A stretch of DNA of 64,000 nt, taken from positions 141,276-205,275 of the forward strand of contig JAPMUG010000005.1 of the NCBI GenBank assembly GCA_026692725.1, written 5' to 3'. This DNA is from Ecytonucleospora hepatopenaei. Taxonomy: Eukaryota; Microsporidia; Enterocytozoonidae. Below the pieces are notes generated by a model. The model saw only the letters and a program-made list of their open reading frames with translations. It ran no database searches and was not told where the DNA came from. Position numbers and translations under genes: made by a program. Shown here piece by piece: positions 38,418 to 47,239 of the stretch; position 1 is the stretch's first letter; every line of letters starts with the position of its first letter.

Positions 38418-38450
38418 AAATAAAAAAAGAGGGAAAATTTTACCGATAAA
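38418..38450. promoter_or_regulatory. 33-bp shared divergent promoter
   Basis: Only 33 bp separate two divergent ATGs. On the minus strand CCC (38431-38433) is 13 nt from its ATG; on the plus strand TTTTACCGATAAA precedes ATG 38451. Both genes must initiate inside this interval or inside each other. Confidence 0.65.
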
Positions 38451-40025
38451 ATGGAAGAAGAAAATTTAAAAATTAATAATAAAGAAATGGTTTGTACAAA
38501 CCAAGAAGAAATAACAATTTTAGATAAATTAAAAAAAGAAAAAAAGAAAGTTTGTAAGAAAAATAAAAATGTTAAAACATCAAATAGTGATAAAAGTGTG
38601 TGTAAAAATTCTCCTAAAAAGTTTAAGAAAAATAGCAATATTCAATTTAAAAAAAGTCATAATGAACTTATAAAATATTTAGAAAATATAGATACATCTG
38701 TTTTAGATAGTTACGGTGTAGAGATTATTCTGAATGAAATTAAAGGAAAGGAAACAGAATTAGCAGTTTCCTTTGGCCCAAGTAAGAAATTGTCTGAATG
38801 TATAGAAAATGGTGAATTATCACACTGTATGGAAATGTTTGAACGTTTAGATGTTTCTAAAGTTTTGTTCAAAAATTTAGGTTCTAAACTTTATGAGTCT
38901 ATTTTAGATCGTATTTTTTTCTTTTTATATAAAAATAAAGAAAACGAAAAACATGACATTTTTGATAAAGATCAAGTATTAGATAAGATAGAAAGTGTTT
39001 TTAAGTATAAATATGCAGATATGTTGTTGGATGAAAATGCATGTTTTGTCTTGCGTAAATTATTTTCTCTTTATACAGGAAAGTGGATAGATATGAATTC
39101 AAAATATAAAAAGGGTGTAGAGTTTAAAGTCTTTAAACACCCTGATGTTAAATATATTAAACAGATAAAATATGAAATGAATTTTGTAAAATTGAATGAA
39201 ATTGAAAAAAACCATATGTTTATAACATTGACATATTTTCTAAAGTTTACTAAAAGCCAAAGTTTTATTAGAAAATTTATTGATTTTTTGAATGAACACA
39301 TGAGTGAGAATATTTTTGAAGAAAAGGAATTTATAGAATTTTTTAAGGGAAAAGATGTTTTGTTAGAAGAGATTTTATTACTCAGTAATGAAGAAAACAA
39401 CAAAAAATTTTCTGAAATTTTTATAAAGGAAGGTTTGATTGATCTTATGCTCAAAATTCATGGTGAAGAGCATACTGTTGATTTTTTTATGCAAACATAT
39501 TTTAAGAAAAGTTCATTGTTTTTTGAAATTGATGAAAACATTGTAAATGGGGAGTTAAATGAAAATTTGCGTATGGCGTATTTTATACATTGTTTAAGAC
39601 ATGACAAAGGTGATATTGTTGAAAATTTTTTACAAAAGAAAGGAATTGTTTCCGTTTTTAGTCATTTTGTAATTAAAAATGATAGTTTAAACACTAAATA
39701 TATTGATTTTATATGTGAAATATGGAACAGAACATGTGAATATGACATCTGTAATGGTGAAGAAATAGCTAAAGAGTTTATAAAAAAATTTCATAAAAAA
39801 TGGGTTAATACAAAAGCAGGAAAAACTTTGTTAGAGTCTTTTGTTTGTGGTAATTTTGATAATAACATAAAAAGTTCATTTTTTGATCATAATGTACATA
39901 TTTTTAGTAAAATAGAAAAGTGGAACACTTTTGATAAATTTATTAGAAATGTTCTTAATGTAACTTCAGGCCATACAAAGAAAAGGTTTGGAGAAATATT
40001 ACGAAAAGTAAATCAAAAGAATTAA
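38451..40025 (+). CDS. NOP9: NOP9-like Puf-repeat ribosome biogenesis protein
   Basis: 524 residues. A Lys-rich N-terminus (LDKLKKEKKKVCKKNKNV) precedes helical repeats. SHCMEMFERLDVSKVLFKNL and LGSKLYESILDRIFFFL, then DMLLDENACFVLRKLFSLYTG, follow the Nop9 pattern of an RFGS-type repeat followed by LLxDxxASHVLRxLLxxLxG. The C-terminal repeats are weaker. Nop9 is a nucleolar pumilio-fold protein that binds 20S pre-rRNA and controls 3' end processing of 18S rRNA. A generic Puf/ARM protein is the alternative. Confidence 0.6.
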   Translation: MEEENLKINNKEMVCTNQEEITILDKLKKEKKKVCKKNKNVKTSNSDKSVCKNSPKKFKKNSNIQFKKSHNELIKYLENIDTSVLDSYGVEIILNEIKGKETELAVSFGPSKKLSECIENGELSHCMEMFERLDVSKVLFKNLGSKLYESILDRIFFFLYKNKENEKHDIFDKDQVLDKIESVFKYKYADMLLDENACFVLRKLFSLYTGKWIDMNSKYKKGVEFKVFKHPDVKYIKQIKYEMNFVKLNEIEKNHMFITLTYFLKFTKSQSFIRKFIDFLNEHMSENIFEEKEFIEFFKGKDVLLEEILLLSNEENNKKFSEIFIKEGLIDLMLKIHGEEHTVDFFMQTYFKKSSLFFEIDENIVNGELNENLRMAYFIHCLRHDKGDIVENFLQKKGIVSVFSHFVIKNDSLNTKYIDFICEIWNRTCEYDICNGEEIAKEFIKKFHKKWVNTKAGKTLLESFVCGNFDNNIKSSFFDHNVHIFSKIEKWNTFDKFIRNVLNVTSGHTKKRFGEILRKVNQKN

Positions 40026-40068
40026 ACAGAATAGAATTATAAAAAGTAAATTTATTGCCCTTATTTTT

Positions 40069-40290
40069 ATGTCTGTTTTAACAAGTTTTGAGTCATTTGT
40101 AAGAGCATTTTTGTTGGTGGTAGTTACTTTTACAATAGCAAAAAGAAAGTTTCCTTCTTTTTTTGAACAAAAGGAAGGAATAACCTCATTATACTACAAA
40201 TTAAGTGTGATAGGAGAAAGGATGAGCCTTTATATAGGAATAATGTTATTTTATTTTGGTGTGAAAAAAATAGTAAACTTTTTTGTGTGA
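40069..40290 (+). CDS. KSH1: KSH1/TMEM167 Golgi membrane protein
   Basis: 73 residues, the exact family size. MSVLTSFESFVRAFLLVVVT forms the N-terminal helix, followed by the loop AKRKFPSFF, then LYYKLSVIGERMSLYIGIM with the diagnostic xIGERxSxY signature and a second membrane helix. KSH1 (kish/TMEM167) proteins are short two-helix proteins needed in the early secretory pathway. CCC at 40058-40060 is 8 nt before ATG. It follows the NOP9-like gene by only 43 bp. Confidence 0.86.
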   Translation: MSVLTSFESFVRAFLLVVVTFTIAKRKFPSFFEQKEGITSLYYKLSVIGERMSLYIGIMLFYFGVKKIVNFFV

Positions 40291-40475
40291 TTTTTTATTT
40301 TTTGAATAATTTTTATTAAATATAAGGTAAAATTTATTATAAATATACAGTTTAAATCTATAATAAATATATAGTAAAATAATATATTAAAATATTACAA
40401 ACATTTAAAGAAGTAAAATGTAAATAAATAAAATTTATTTAAATATAAAAAACTAAAAAATTAAAGACAAATATA

Positions 40476-41678
40476 TTAACTTTTAGTATCCTTAGTTAAT
40501 TCAATATATTTGTCTTTAATTTTTCTATATTGTTCTATAAGAACACTTTGTTTTTGAATTTTGGTCTCAAGTTCCTGTTTTTGTGAAATATTTGCAGTAC
40601 ATGCGCTTGATAAGCCCATGATTGCATCTTTTACTGCACAAATATGCATTTTAAGACGACCTAATTCTTCGTGTATCAAATAAAAACTTTCTAAACAATT
40701 TTGTTGTTTTATAAAAAGTGTGTTATATTCAATATTACTTTGTTTAAGTTCAGATTTTAAATTTTGAAAATCTTCTTCATGTAATGGTTTTTGGTGTTCT
40801 GTACTTTTACCACTTCCAGTTGATTCTTTAAGCATTTTATTTTCTTCTTCAAGTTTTTTACAAAAGTCTTCTAAAGCCAATGTTCTTTCTTGTGATTCTT
40901 CTAGTTTAAATTTTAATGTATCATTATTTTGCAAACTATTGTATTTGCTTTTTATTTGATCATATTTTTCCTTAATTTCTTTGTATTCTTTTTCAAACGT
41001 ATTTTGACTTTTTTGTTTTTTAATGATAATGTCATGTTCTTCAGAATTATTTTCATAGGTATTTTTTAATACTTTAATTTCATTAAATCTATTGTCTGAT
41101 AGTTTTTTTACATCTTCAATTTCCTTGTGAATTTTTTCTGCATTATTTTGTAATTCTAAATTTTGTTTTTTAACAGCTGAAAGTTCAATTAATAAATTTT
41201 TGTTTTCTTCTTCTTTGTTTTTATTTTCATTTTTTAACTGTAAAATCAATTCATCTTTTTTATCTATCAAACATTGATTTTCTAAAGGTAAAAAAGATTC
41301 AAAATTGTTTTTTTCATTTATAGTTTGGTCAACTTTTTTATCATCATCTTCAGAAAGAAGTTTTGAAGTTAGTGTTATTTTTTCTCTTTCTAATTCTTCT
41401 ATTTTATTTAATAATTGAATCTTTTCTTCTGCTCTCTTTAAAAGTTCTTCTTGTAAAATCTCTTTGTTTTTTTCATATGCTTCTAACTCACATATTTTAT
41501 TAACATATTTTTCAATTTCCTTAATTAGATCAGGATAAGAATAGTCATTGTAATCAAACTCTGCATATGTGCATTTGTATAATTTGTATTTAAAATCAAT
41601 AAGACTAAATTCTTCCAATTTTATTCGTAATTTTCTATTTTCCTCAATCAAAAAGTTTATTTCTTCTGTGTTGTCCAT
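40476..41678 (-). CDS. long coiled-coil protein
   Basis: 400 residues. The first 85 are a mixed segment (FSLIDFKYKLYKCTYAEFDY; DLIKEIEKYVNKICELEAYE), followed by almost continuous heptads rich in Glu, Lys, Leu and Asn (LLNKIEELEREKITLTSKLL; KKLEEENKMLKESTGSGKST). A C-terminal helix carries HICAVKDAIMGLSSACTANI. No signal or membrane segment. A CCC motif (GGG at 41699-41701 on the plus strand) is about 20 nt upstream. A cytoskeletal, spindle-pole or golgin role is possible; nothing is diagnostic. Confidence 0.7.
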   Translation of the reverse strand: MDNTEEINFLIEENRKLRIKLEEFSLIDFKYKLYKCTYAEFDYNDYSYPDLIKEIEKYVNKICELEAYEKNKEILQEELLKRAEEKIQLLNKIEELEREKITLTSKLLSEDDDKKVDQTINEKNNFESFLPLENQCLIDKKDELILQLKNENKNKEEENKNLLIELSAVKKQNLELQNNAEKIHKEIEDVKKLSDNRFNEIKVLKNTYENNSEEHDIIIKKQKSQNTFEKEYKEIKEKYDQIKSKYNSLQNNDTLKFKLEESQERTLALEDFCKKLEEENKMLKESTGSGKSTEHQKPLHEEDFQNLKSELKQSNIEYNTLFIKQQNCLESFYLIHEELGRLKMHICAVKDAIMGLSSACTANISQKQELETKIQKQSVLIEQYRKIKDKYIELTKDTKS

Positions 41679-41871
41679 TTAAATTATAAAATATTTTAGG
41701 GTCAAATTTTTATTTTCTTTACTTATATAATTTTATAAGAATAAAAATAGCATGAATAAATAATACTTAATGATATAAAATAATATAGTTTATAATATTT
41801 GCTAATATAAAATATTACTTAAAAATATGAATAGTATAATTTATAATAATTAAGAAATATAATACAAATGT

Positions 41872-42808
41872 TTATTTAAAATCTATATAAAATGGATAAT
41901 CTTTGATACTTTCATTTTGTAACAAATTAAACACATTTTGTGCTTGTTTAAAATTATAACAATTTATAAATCCCACGCCCTTGCATAGACCTAATTGTCT
42001 ATCCATCATTAAAACAATACAACTCAATTTCAATGTTATTCCTTTTTTCACCAAAAGCTCATACACATCCTCTTCTGTTGTGTAACAAGACAAATGAGAT
42101 GTTCGTGTGTTGTGGCTTGTGGAGTGGGTGACGTTCCGTAGGGTGTCGGTTGTGGCTTATTTTACATGTTGTGTTTCACCATTGTCATAAATAGTGCTTT
42201 GGTTGTGTATTTATTAGATGACTTGAGAGTATGTTTTTTTGATTAATATTTGGGGCAGAGTGTGTTATCTTTTGGTGTGTGGGTGGGGTGGGTGGTTAGG
42301 CTGGGGGGTAGGTTGGTGTTTCTGGTTTTGATGGTATATGTGGGGTGTGGTGTGTGTGGGGTGGCGGGGGGTAGCAGTTAGGGGGGTGTATACGTTAGGT
42401 TGGATATTTGGGGGGTGGAGGGCGGTGAGCTGTGTTGATGGGGGATGGGTGGGATGTTATAGGTGGGAGATGGACGGTCGATGCGGTCGGGGTGATTTGA
42501 GGTATGTGGGAAGGAGTGACTGTTGGGAAGTGGGGGAATGGGAGGGGTGGGAGGGACGGAGGGTGCGGTTGGAAGGTTGTGCGGTGAATGAGAGGAAGGG
42601 GTGATCATTGGTGGGGTATTTTCGATGAGTGGGAAGCAGGGTGGAGAGTTCGCGGACGCGTGTGAAATGGTGGGACTTTCAACTCTTGAAGGTATCTCTA
42701 TAATTAGTGATGCGGTGGGTGGCTCTTCCCATTATAAAATCTGTCTTCATTTCTTTCATAACTTGAATTGTCTCTTTTATATCTATTTCTTCTTGGATAA
42801 TATGCCAT
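41872..42808 (-). pseudogene. CBC2: nuclear cap-binding subunit CBC2, split by an insert
   Basis: The 3' part (42094 down to 41872) encodes an RRM matching CBP20: LSCYTTEEDVYELLVKKG, then MDRQLGLCKGVGFINCYNF (RNP1-like) and SIKDYPFYIDFK. It has no usable ATG. The 5' part begins at ATG 42808 (MAYYPRRNRYKRDNSSYERN), corresponding to the tyrosine/arginine-rich CBP20 head that contacts the cap, and reads EDRFYNGK before entering foreign sequence and a stop at 42706-42704. CCCTTAAGA precedes that ATG. The strands that should join the two halves (beta-1 with RNP2) are missing, replaced by about 630 bp of G-rich DNA. No splice signals seen. Confidence 0.75.
42095..42727. other. G-rich, strand-skewed insert inside CBC2
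   Basis: About 630 bp, very rich in G and GT on the plus strand and poor in C (runs of GGGG to GGGGGG, for example 42305-42430), in a genome with about 20% GC. It has no simple period. Frames of 75-90 codons exist on both strands but are low-complexity (Gly/Trp/Val one way, Pro/Ser/His the other) and have no family likeness. Several G-tract clusters could form G-quadruplexes. Origin unknown: insertion, rearrangement scar, or sequencing/assembly artefact. Confidence 0.7.
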
Positions 42809-42820
42809 TCTTAAGGGTGA
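42809..42820 (-). promoter_or_regulatory. CCC motif of CBC2
   Basis: Minus strand CACCCTTAAGA immediately before ATG 42808 (GGG 42815-42817 on plus). It shows that the upstream fragment is a genuine gene start rather than a chance frame. Confidence 0.6.
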
Positions 42821-42932
42821 ATTTAAAATTATAAAATTTATGCATAAAACTTATGATACATTTTAGATATTGTAATATTAATGTTAAAAGGTTTAAATTA
42901 ATTAAATGTTTGGTTTATAATAATCTATTGGT

Positions 42933-43259
42933 TCAGATTTTATTTTTCAAATGATTTTTTTCAAACTTTTTTAATAAGAAATGTATTCTCGATACAATGC
43001 CCATAACTAACATGTTAAAATGTAGAAAAAATCCGCTAACAACTTCTCTTGAACATAATACATATACATTTTTACATAATTCTATACTTTTTAAAAATAT
43101 TTTTTTATTTTCAAAAATATTTTTGTTTTTTAAAAGAATGTTGTTAAGCATAACTAAATTATTCATAACTTTATGTCCTTTAAATTGTTTTTTGTGTCTT
43201 AAAACTATCTTTTTAAGCAAATTAACTTCTGAATTGTACATTTTATCATACTTATCCAT
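42933..43259 (-). CDS. RMP1: RMP1-like RNase MRP protein
   Basis: 108 residues, helical. LLKKIVLRHKKQFKGHKVMN and later VYVLCSREVVSGFFLHFNML, with GIVSRIHFLL, follow the layout of Rmp1, where a basic RNKNQH-type helix is followed by a conserved helix near xxFxxLGxxLxxxLxRI. Rmp1 is the RNase MRP-specific subunit that helps cleave pre-rRNA. The match is faint, with the aromatic WWK pair absent. A nepro-like relative or an unrelated small helical protein is possible. Confidence 0.42.
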   Translation of the reverse strand: MDKYDKMYNSEVNLLKKIVLRHKKQFKGHKVMNNLVMLNNILLKNKNIFENKKIFLKSIELCKNVYVLCSREVVSGFFLHFNMLVMGIVSRIHFLLKKFEKNHLKNKI

Positions 43260-43477
43260 GTAAATATTAGAAATATTCGATTTTTATTTTTTTAACCATA
43301 TAATAACAATGTATTTAAAATATTTTGGTTTATTTTATTTCTTAAAATTTAAAAAAATAATTATATCAAGTGTTTTATAACTAAAAACATCAAAACCTGT
43401 GAAATATTTTATAAATATTATTTTATTACTCAATCAACAAAAAATAATAAACAACAAAATACTACCAATAATTTATT

Positions 43478-44344
43478 TTAATATCTTCTTTGTCTTTCCT
43501 TGCTAAAATCAATACGAATGCTGTCACAATTTGGTAATGGACCAGCCCTTTCCAAAGCTTCTTTTGCATTTTTTGCAGCATCAATAGATTGGAAATTCAT
43601 AAAACAAAATCCTTTTGATCTTCTTGTTTCCCTGTCACACACAACATTCAAATCAAAATCATCTCTAATGTGTCTTGATAAAACATCTCTTAATGTATCA
43701 TTGTTATATTCATAACCAATTCCAAATACAACCAGCCCAGCTGAAGGTTCATTTTCTCTTCTCCTGTCATCTCTTCTCCTATCATCATTAACTCTGTCAC
43801 CGAAATCCCTTCTGTCATCTCTTCTGTCATCTCTCCTGTCGTCACGTCTGTCATAATGACCTTCTCTTCCTCTGTCATTGTAACCACCCCTTCTGTCATC
43901 TCTCCTGTCGTCACGTCTGTCATTGTAACCACCTCTCCTGTCATCACGCCTGTCATCTCTCCTGTCGTTGTAACCACCACGACGATCGTCAAACTCTCTT
44001 CTTCTGTCATCACCTCTGTTGAAATCTCTCCTTTCATCTCTTCTGTCATTATATCCAGGTCTCCTATCATCTCTTCTGTCATTGTAACCACCTCTTCTGT
44101 CATCACCTCTGTTGAAATCTCTCCTTTCATCACGTCTGTCATTATAGCCACCTCTCCTGTCGTCACGCCTGTCATCTCTTCTGTCATTATATCCACCTGT
44201 TGATTCTTTGTATTCTCCTAATACAGCATCTGCTTTGCTTTTAAACCCTTCAACGTTTCTTTCCTTTTTAGGAGTTTCTTCCTCCCATCCTACTGTTTGC
44301 TCTGTAGAATTTGCTTCCTTTGACTTTGCTTTGGCTCTTGGCAT
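43478..44344 (-). CDS. Tra2-like RRM protein with Arg-Asp repeats
   Basis: 288 residues from ATG 44344. An in-frame extension would require TTG at 44371, and the CCC motif at 44356-44358 lies between the two, favouring MPRAKAKSK as the start. Residues about 60-190 are tandem YNDRRDDRR and FNRGDDRRGG units. The C-terminal RRM has LVVFGIGYEYNNDTLRDVLS (RNP2 side), RRSKGFCFMNF (RNP1) and SIRIDFSKERQRRY, closest in pattern to transformer-2/SR proteins (GVFGL..., RSRGFAFVYF, RVDYS). RD/RR repeats stand in for RS domains. Likely RNA-binding in splicing or mRNA handling. Confidence 0.65.
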   Translation of the reverse strand: MPRAKAKSKEANSTEQTVGWEEETPKKERNVEGFKSKADAVLGEYKESTGGYNDRRDDRRDDRRGGYNDRRDERRDFNRGDDRRGGYNDRRDDRRPGYNDRRDERRDFNRGDDRRREFDDRRGGYNDRRDDRRDDRRGGYNDRRDDRRDDRRGGYNDRGREGHYDRRDDRRDDRRDDRRDFGDRVNDDRRRDDRRRENEPSAGLVVFGIGYEYNNDTLRDVLSRHIRDDFDLNVVCDRETRRSKGFCFMNFQSIDAAKNAKEALERAGPLPNCDSIRIDFSKERQRRY

Positions 44345-44360
44345 TTGATAAGTGAGGGTA
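44345..44360 (-). promoter_or_regulatory. CCC motif that fixes the Tra2-like start
   Basis: Minus strand ACCCTCACTTATCAA-ATG; CCC is 11 nt from ATG 44344, so an upstream TTG start would put the motif inside the coding region. Confidence 0.6.
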
Positions 44361-44529
44361 AATTTTTGCAAAGACCAAATAGGAAAAATAATTTTAGACT
44401 ATTCTTAAAATATCAAAAACAATTTGCAGTAAGTTAGAAACATACCAATATATAACACAATACAAATATTTGTCTAGCATAAAAATAGTGTTTATAATTT
44501 AATATAATCAACCAGGATCATGTAATAAT

Positions 44530-45786
44530 TCATTTATTGCTTTGCAATATCTTGTTTTGTGTTTCAGTAACCAATAAAATACGCATAATATTTATAAACT
44601 CATTTTTTGTTATACAAATATCCAATGCCTTTTTATACACTGAAATATCCTTTGTTTCTCCTCCTAAATAAACATATAGCTTATAATACGTCTCATTATT
44701 CTCAATACCTTTTCGTAAAATCTCAACTTTATCTGTATTCAAATGCATAAAATTGAAATTTTGTTTGTTTTTTTCTGATAATTTTTCAACAAAGTTAACA
44801 ATTAAATATGTAAATACATATAACCTACAATCCACATATGTATCTATATCACCTTGTAAATACATATCACTTATTTTTTTGACAAAATCAATGTTTTCAT
44901 TTATTATACTCCACTCTATAGAAATTCCAATTATATTTAAAACAGTATTTGTAGTTTCATGTTTTTTAGATAAGAAACTTTCTATCATTTCATTAACTAA
45001 ATTAACATTTTTATTTTCAATGTCACTTGTTTTTATTAAATTTATAAGAAGATGTTGTAACCTTAAATTTTCTTGTAATTCATTTTGTGGTTCAATGCTA
45101 TTCAAAAGGTCAATCTGCTCTTTATACATATTGTTTTTATCCATAATGTAACTTTTTAAAAATAAAAATTTATCATCTTTTAAAGCATTTTTAACATGCC
45201 TTTTATGTGCAGATTTATCAAGTTTTTCTAGTTCATCTGAAAAATAGCAAATAACCAAAGAAACAAAAGTATTCTTGTCTGAATTTGTGCTCGATAAAAA
45301 AATATCCTGTCCTTTTTTGAAATTTCCGTTTAAACACTCTTCTATACCAAGTTTGATGTCTGCTTTTAAAGAACTTGGTTCACATGTTGCTTCAATCAAA
45401 TCATAAAAATTCTCCCTGTAAATATTTCTTCCTGTTTTTTTCTTTTTGTTTATTCTTAAAAATTTCTTAGAAGATTGTTTGACATACTCTTCCAATGTTT
45501 CTTGTGCCATTTGATTATATTTTTCTAGGCTTTCTATTCCTTCTATCATGGTCAAAAATAGAATAGCTTTAAATTTATCATCCAGGTTTATTTCTTCTTT
45601 GTAAATTTTTAAAATTTCTCTCTCTATTTCCTCTTTGGAAAAATTCTTAGAAATTGAGCTAAAGTCATTTAAGTAAAACAAGGATTTTATACTTTGCTTT
45701 TTTGGTCTATCAGTAAAATATTTAAAAACAGCAACACCAACACCAACTACGACAGCAGCAAGTAAACTTTTTTCTTTTTTGTTCAT
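44530..45786 (-). CDS. TOM70: TOM70-like mitosomal import receptor
   Basis: 418 residues. A short Lys-flanked N-terminal anchor (SLLAAVVVGVGVAVFKYF, about 7-24) precedes a wholly helical cytosolic domain with TPR-like pairs: DDKFKAILFLTMIEGIESLE, LIEATCEPSSLKADIKLGIE, ECLNGNFKKGQDIFLSS, and near the end YKLYVYLGGETKDISVYKKA. N-terminal anchor plus TPR array is the Tom70 layout, and Tom70 is one of the few import receptors retained in microsporidian mitosomes. Individual TPR signatures are weak, so another outer-membrane TPR protein is possible. Confidence 0.55.
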   Translation of the reverse strand: MNKKEKSLLAAVVVGVGVAVFKYFTDRPKKQSIKSLFYLNDFSSISKNFSKEEIEREILKIYKEEINLDDKFKAILFLTMIEGIESLEKYNQMAQETLEEYVKQSSKKFLRINKKKKTGRNIYRENFYDLIEATCEPSSLKADIKLGIEECLNGNFKKGQDIFLSSTNSDKNTFVSLVICYFSDELEKLDKSAHKRHVKNALKDDKFLFLKSYIMDKNNMYKEQIDLLNSIEPQNELQENLRLQHLLINLIKTSDIENKNVNLVNEMIESFLSKKHETTNTVLNIIGISIEWSIINENIDFVKKISDMYLQGDIDTYVDCRLYVFTYLIVNFVEKLSEKNKQNFNFMHLNTDKVEILRKGIENNETYYKLYVYLGGETKDISVYKKALDICITKNEFINIMRILLVTETQNKILQSNK

Positions 45787-45856
45787 TATATTTAATAATA
45801 TTTATAAAATCTTATAACTTAATGTATGTAATATTTTATAATATATTTTATAATAT

Positions 45857-45922
45857 ATTCACAAAATATTTATAATATATTCACAAAATATTTATAATAT
45901 ATTCACAAAATATTTATAATAT
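45857..45922. repeat. 22-bp tandem repeat, three copies
   Basis: Unit ATTCACAAAATATTTATAAT(AT) at 45857, 45879 and 45901, directly upstream of the TOM70-like gene and before AAGGG at 45924-45928. May lie in its promoter region. Confidence 0.8.
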
Positions 45923-46014
45923 GAAGGGTATGTTATAAAAATATTTTATAATTTTATTTTTATAGTAAAATAATCTATTACCAATAAATTTAAATATTTA
46001 TTAACTTGAATTAT

Positions 46015-46869
46015 TTATTCGTTGGATGTTAATGTTTCATTGTTTATTTCACTTTCAGATGGAGTTGGCTTTTTATGGTCATCTTTACCAGATGGTAAGG
46101 TGGTTGGCCTGTGTACTGTGTGGATGCTATCGCTAACATTGACAATCATAGACATTGGATCGCATGTGTTCTTGCACTCTGCAAATGCACCTTCTGTGGT
46201 GTTAGCAAAGTCGCTGCATGGCCTGCAATCCTTTGCAATGTCCTTCTTTTCGTTAGGCTTACCCTGTGAATTGATCATATCTCCTGCCCTGTTTACGTCC
46301 ATCTTATATGAAGGTCTTTTAAAGAAAGACTTGCATACTTTTGGTGGTAAAATTAACTCGTACTTTGGTGTTTCATGAACAATCATTGCTATCAACTTTT
46401 CTTTTTCTGTGTTCCATATTTCAACTACGTTCTTAAACACATCCAAACTGTATTTTGAACCCTTGAGCCATTCCTTGAGTGCTGCCTTTGTGTAGCAGTT
46501 TTTGGTTGCCTGGTTTAATTTGACCACGCATGGCTTTTGAATTGGCTTTGACATTTCATTTTTAATGAGTGAATTGATTGACTTTGACAACTGGAATAAT
46601 TTCTTCTTTTTTGCTTCAACACACGCAGTAAACTCAGAAGGATCTACTTTTTGTTGTGCACCATCTACCTGTACGTTTTTCTCTATGAGGCTCTGCTGGC
46701 ATTCTGCTGCAGCCCTTCTTTTTGCTTCTTCTGTTTCCACCTTCATGTCCTGAATGTGTCTTGCAATTGGATCTTGTTGCGCATTGTTTTGTCCTTGTCC
46801 AGGCAAAGGCATGTTTACTGTTCCTGCTTTTATAGTAGTTAATAGCACCAGTGCATTATAAAGACTCAT
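46015..46869 (-). CDS. PTP2: polar tube protein 2
   Basis: 284 residues. The signal peptide (MSLYNALVLLTTIKAG) precedes a Lys-rich, Cys-containing body: VETEEAKRRAAAECQQSLIE, FTACVEAKKKKLFQLSKSIN, KPCVVKLNQATKNCYTKAAL, LPPKVCKSFF, AKDCRPCSDF and FAECKNTCDPM. The basic middle, regular Cys spacing, acidic Ser/Thr/Glu C-terminus (SESEINNETLTSNE), length and linkage to a PTP1-like gene match microsporidian PTP2. It is a structural component of the extruded polar tube, probably disulfide-linked to PTP1. GC content is raised, as expected for a strongly expressed gene. Confidence 0.87.
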   Translation of the reverse strand: MSLYNALVLLTTIKAGTVNMPLPGQGQNNAQQDPIARHIQDMKVETEEAKRRAAAECQQSLIEKNVQVDGAQQKVDPSEFTACVEAKKKKLFQLSKSINSLIKNEMSKPIQKPCVVKLNQATKNCYTKAALKEWLKGSKYSLDVFKNVVEIWNTEKEKLIAMIVHETPKYELILPPKVCKSFFKRPSYKMDVNRAGDMINSQGKPNEKKDIAKDCRPCSDFANTTEGAFAECKNTCDPMSMIVNVSDSIHTVHRPTTLPSGKDDHKKPTPSESEINNETLTSNE

Positions 46870-47239
46870 GTTTCAAACAAACAACAACATTTTTTAAGAA
46901 AGAACTAAAACATTGTTTCATATATGTTTCAAGTATTTATTGTTTGTTTATGTTTTATTATTTTTATAAATTATTTGTTTATTTATAATTTTTGAGTTAT
47001 TTAGTTTTTTACTTTTTAAGGTAAAAATGTATAATTTTATTTATTTATAATGTAAAAATATTTATATAAACATAACCATATAAACATTTTTATAAAAATA
47101 TCTTAAGTTATTTTAAAAAAATTCTTTAAGTATAAAATATATTAATATAATTTAATATTTTAATTATAATTAAATAGTTAACTTTAATTTATATATTTAT
47201 AAAATTAATTTTAGTTTATTTATTCTTATGCAACTTTAT
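46870..47239. other. spacer between PTP2 and PTP1-like
   Basis: 370 bp, AT-rich. No CCC motif directly before the PTP2 start; TTAAGGTAAAAATG at about 47018-47031 is the nearest motif. No open frame. Confidence 0.5.

Noticed and set aside
42095..42727. Intron in CBC2
   Set aside because: No GTAAGT-like donor or CTAAC...AG acceptor at the junctions, far longer than microsporidian introns, and the conserved residues at the joint are missing.
42338..42834. Frames of 75-90 codons in the G-rich island
   Set aside because: Low-complexity Gly/Trp or Pro/Ser translation caused by base skew, no start context or family likeness, and they overlap a CBC2 gene start.
43690..44203. Thr/Met/Val-rich frames across the RD repeats on both strands
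   Set aside because: Shadows of the tandem repeat in the Tra2-like gene; only that frame ends in an RRM.
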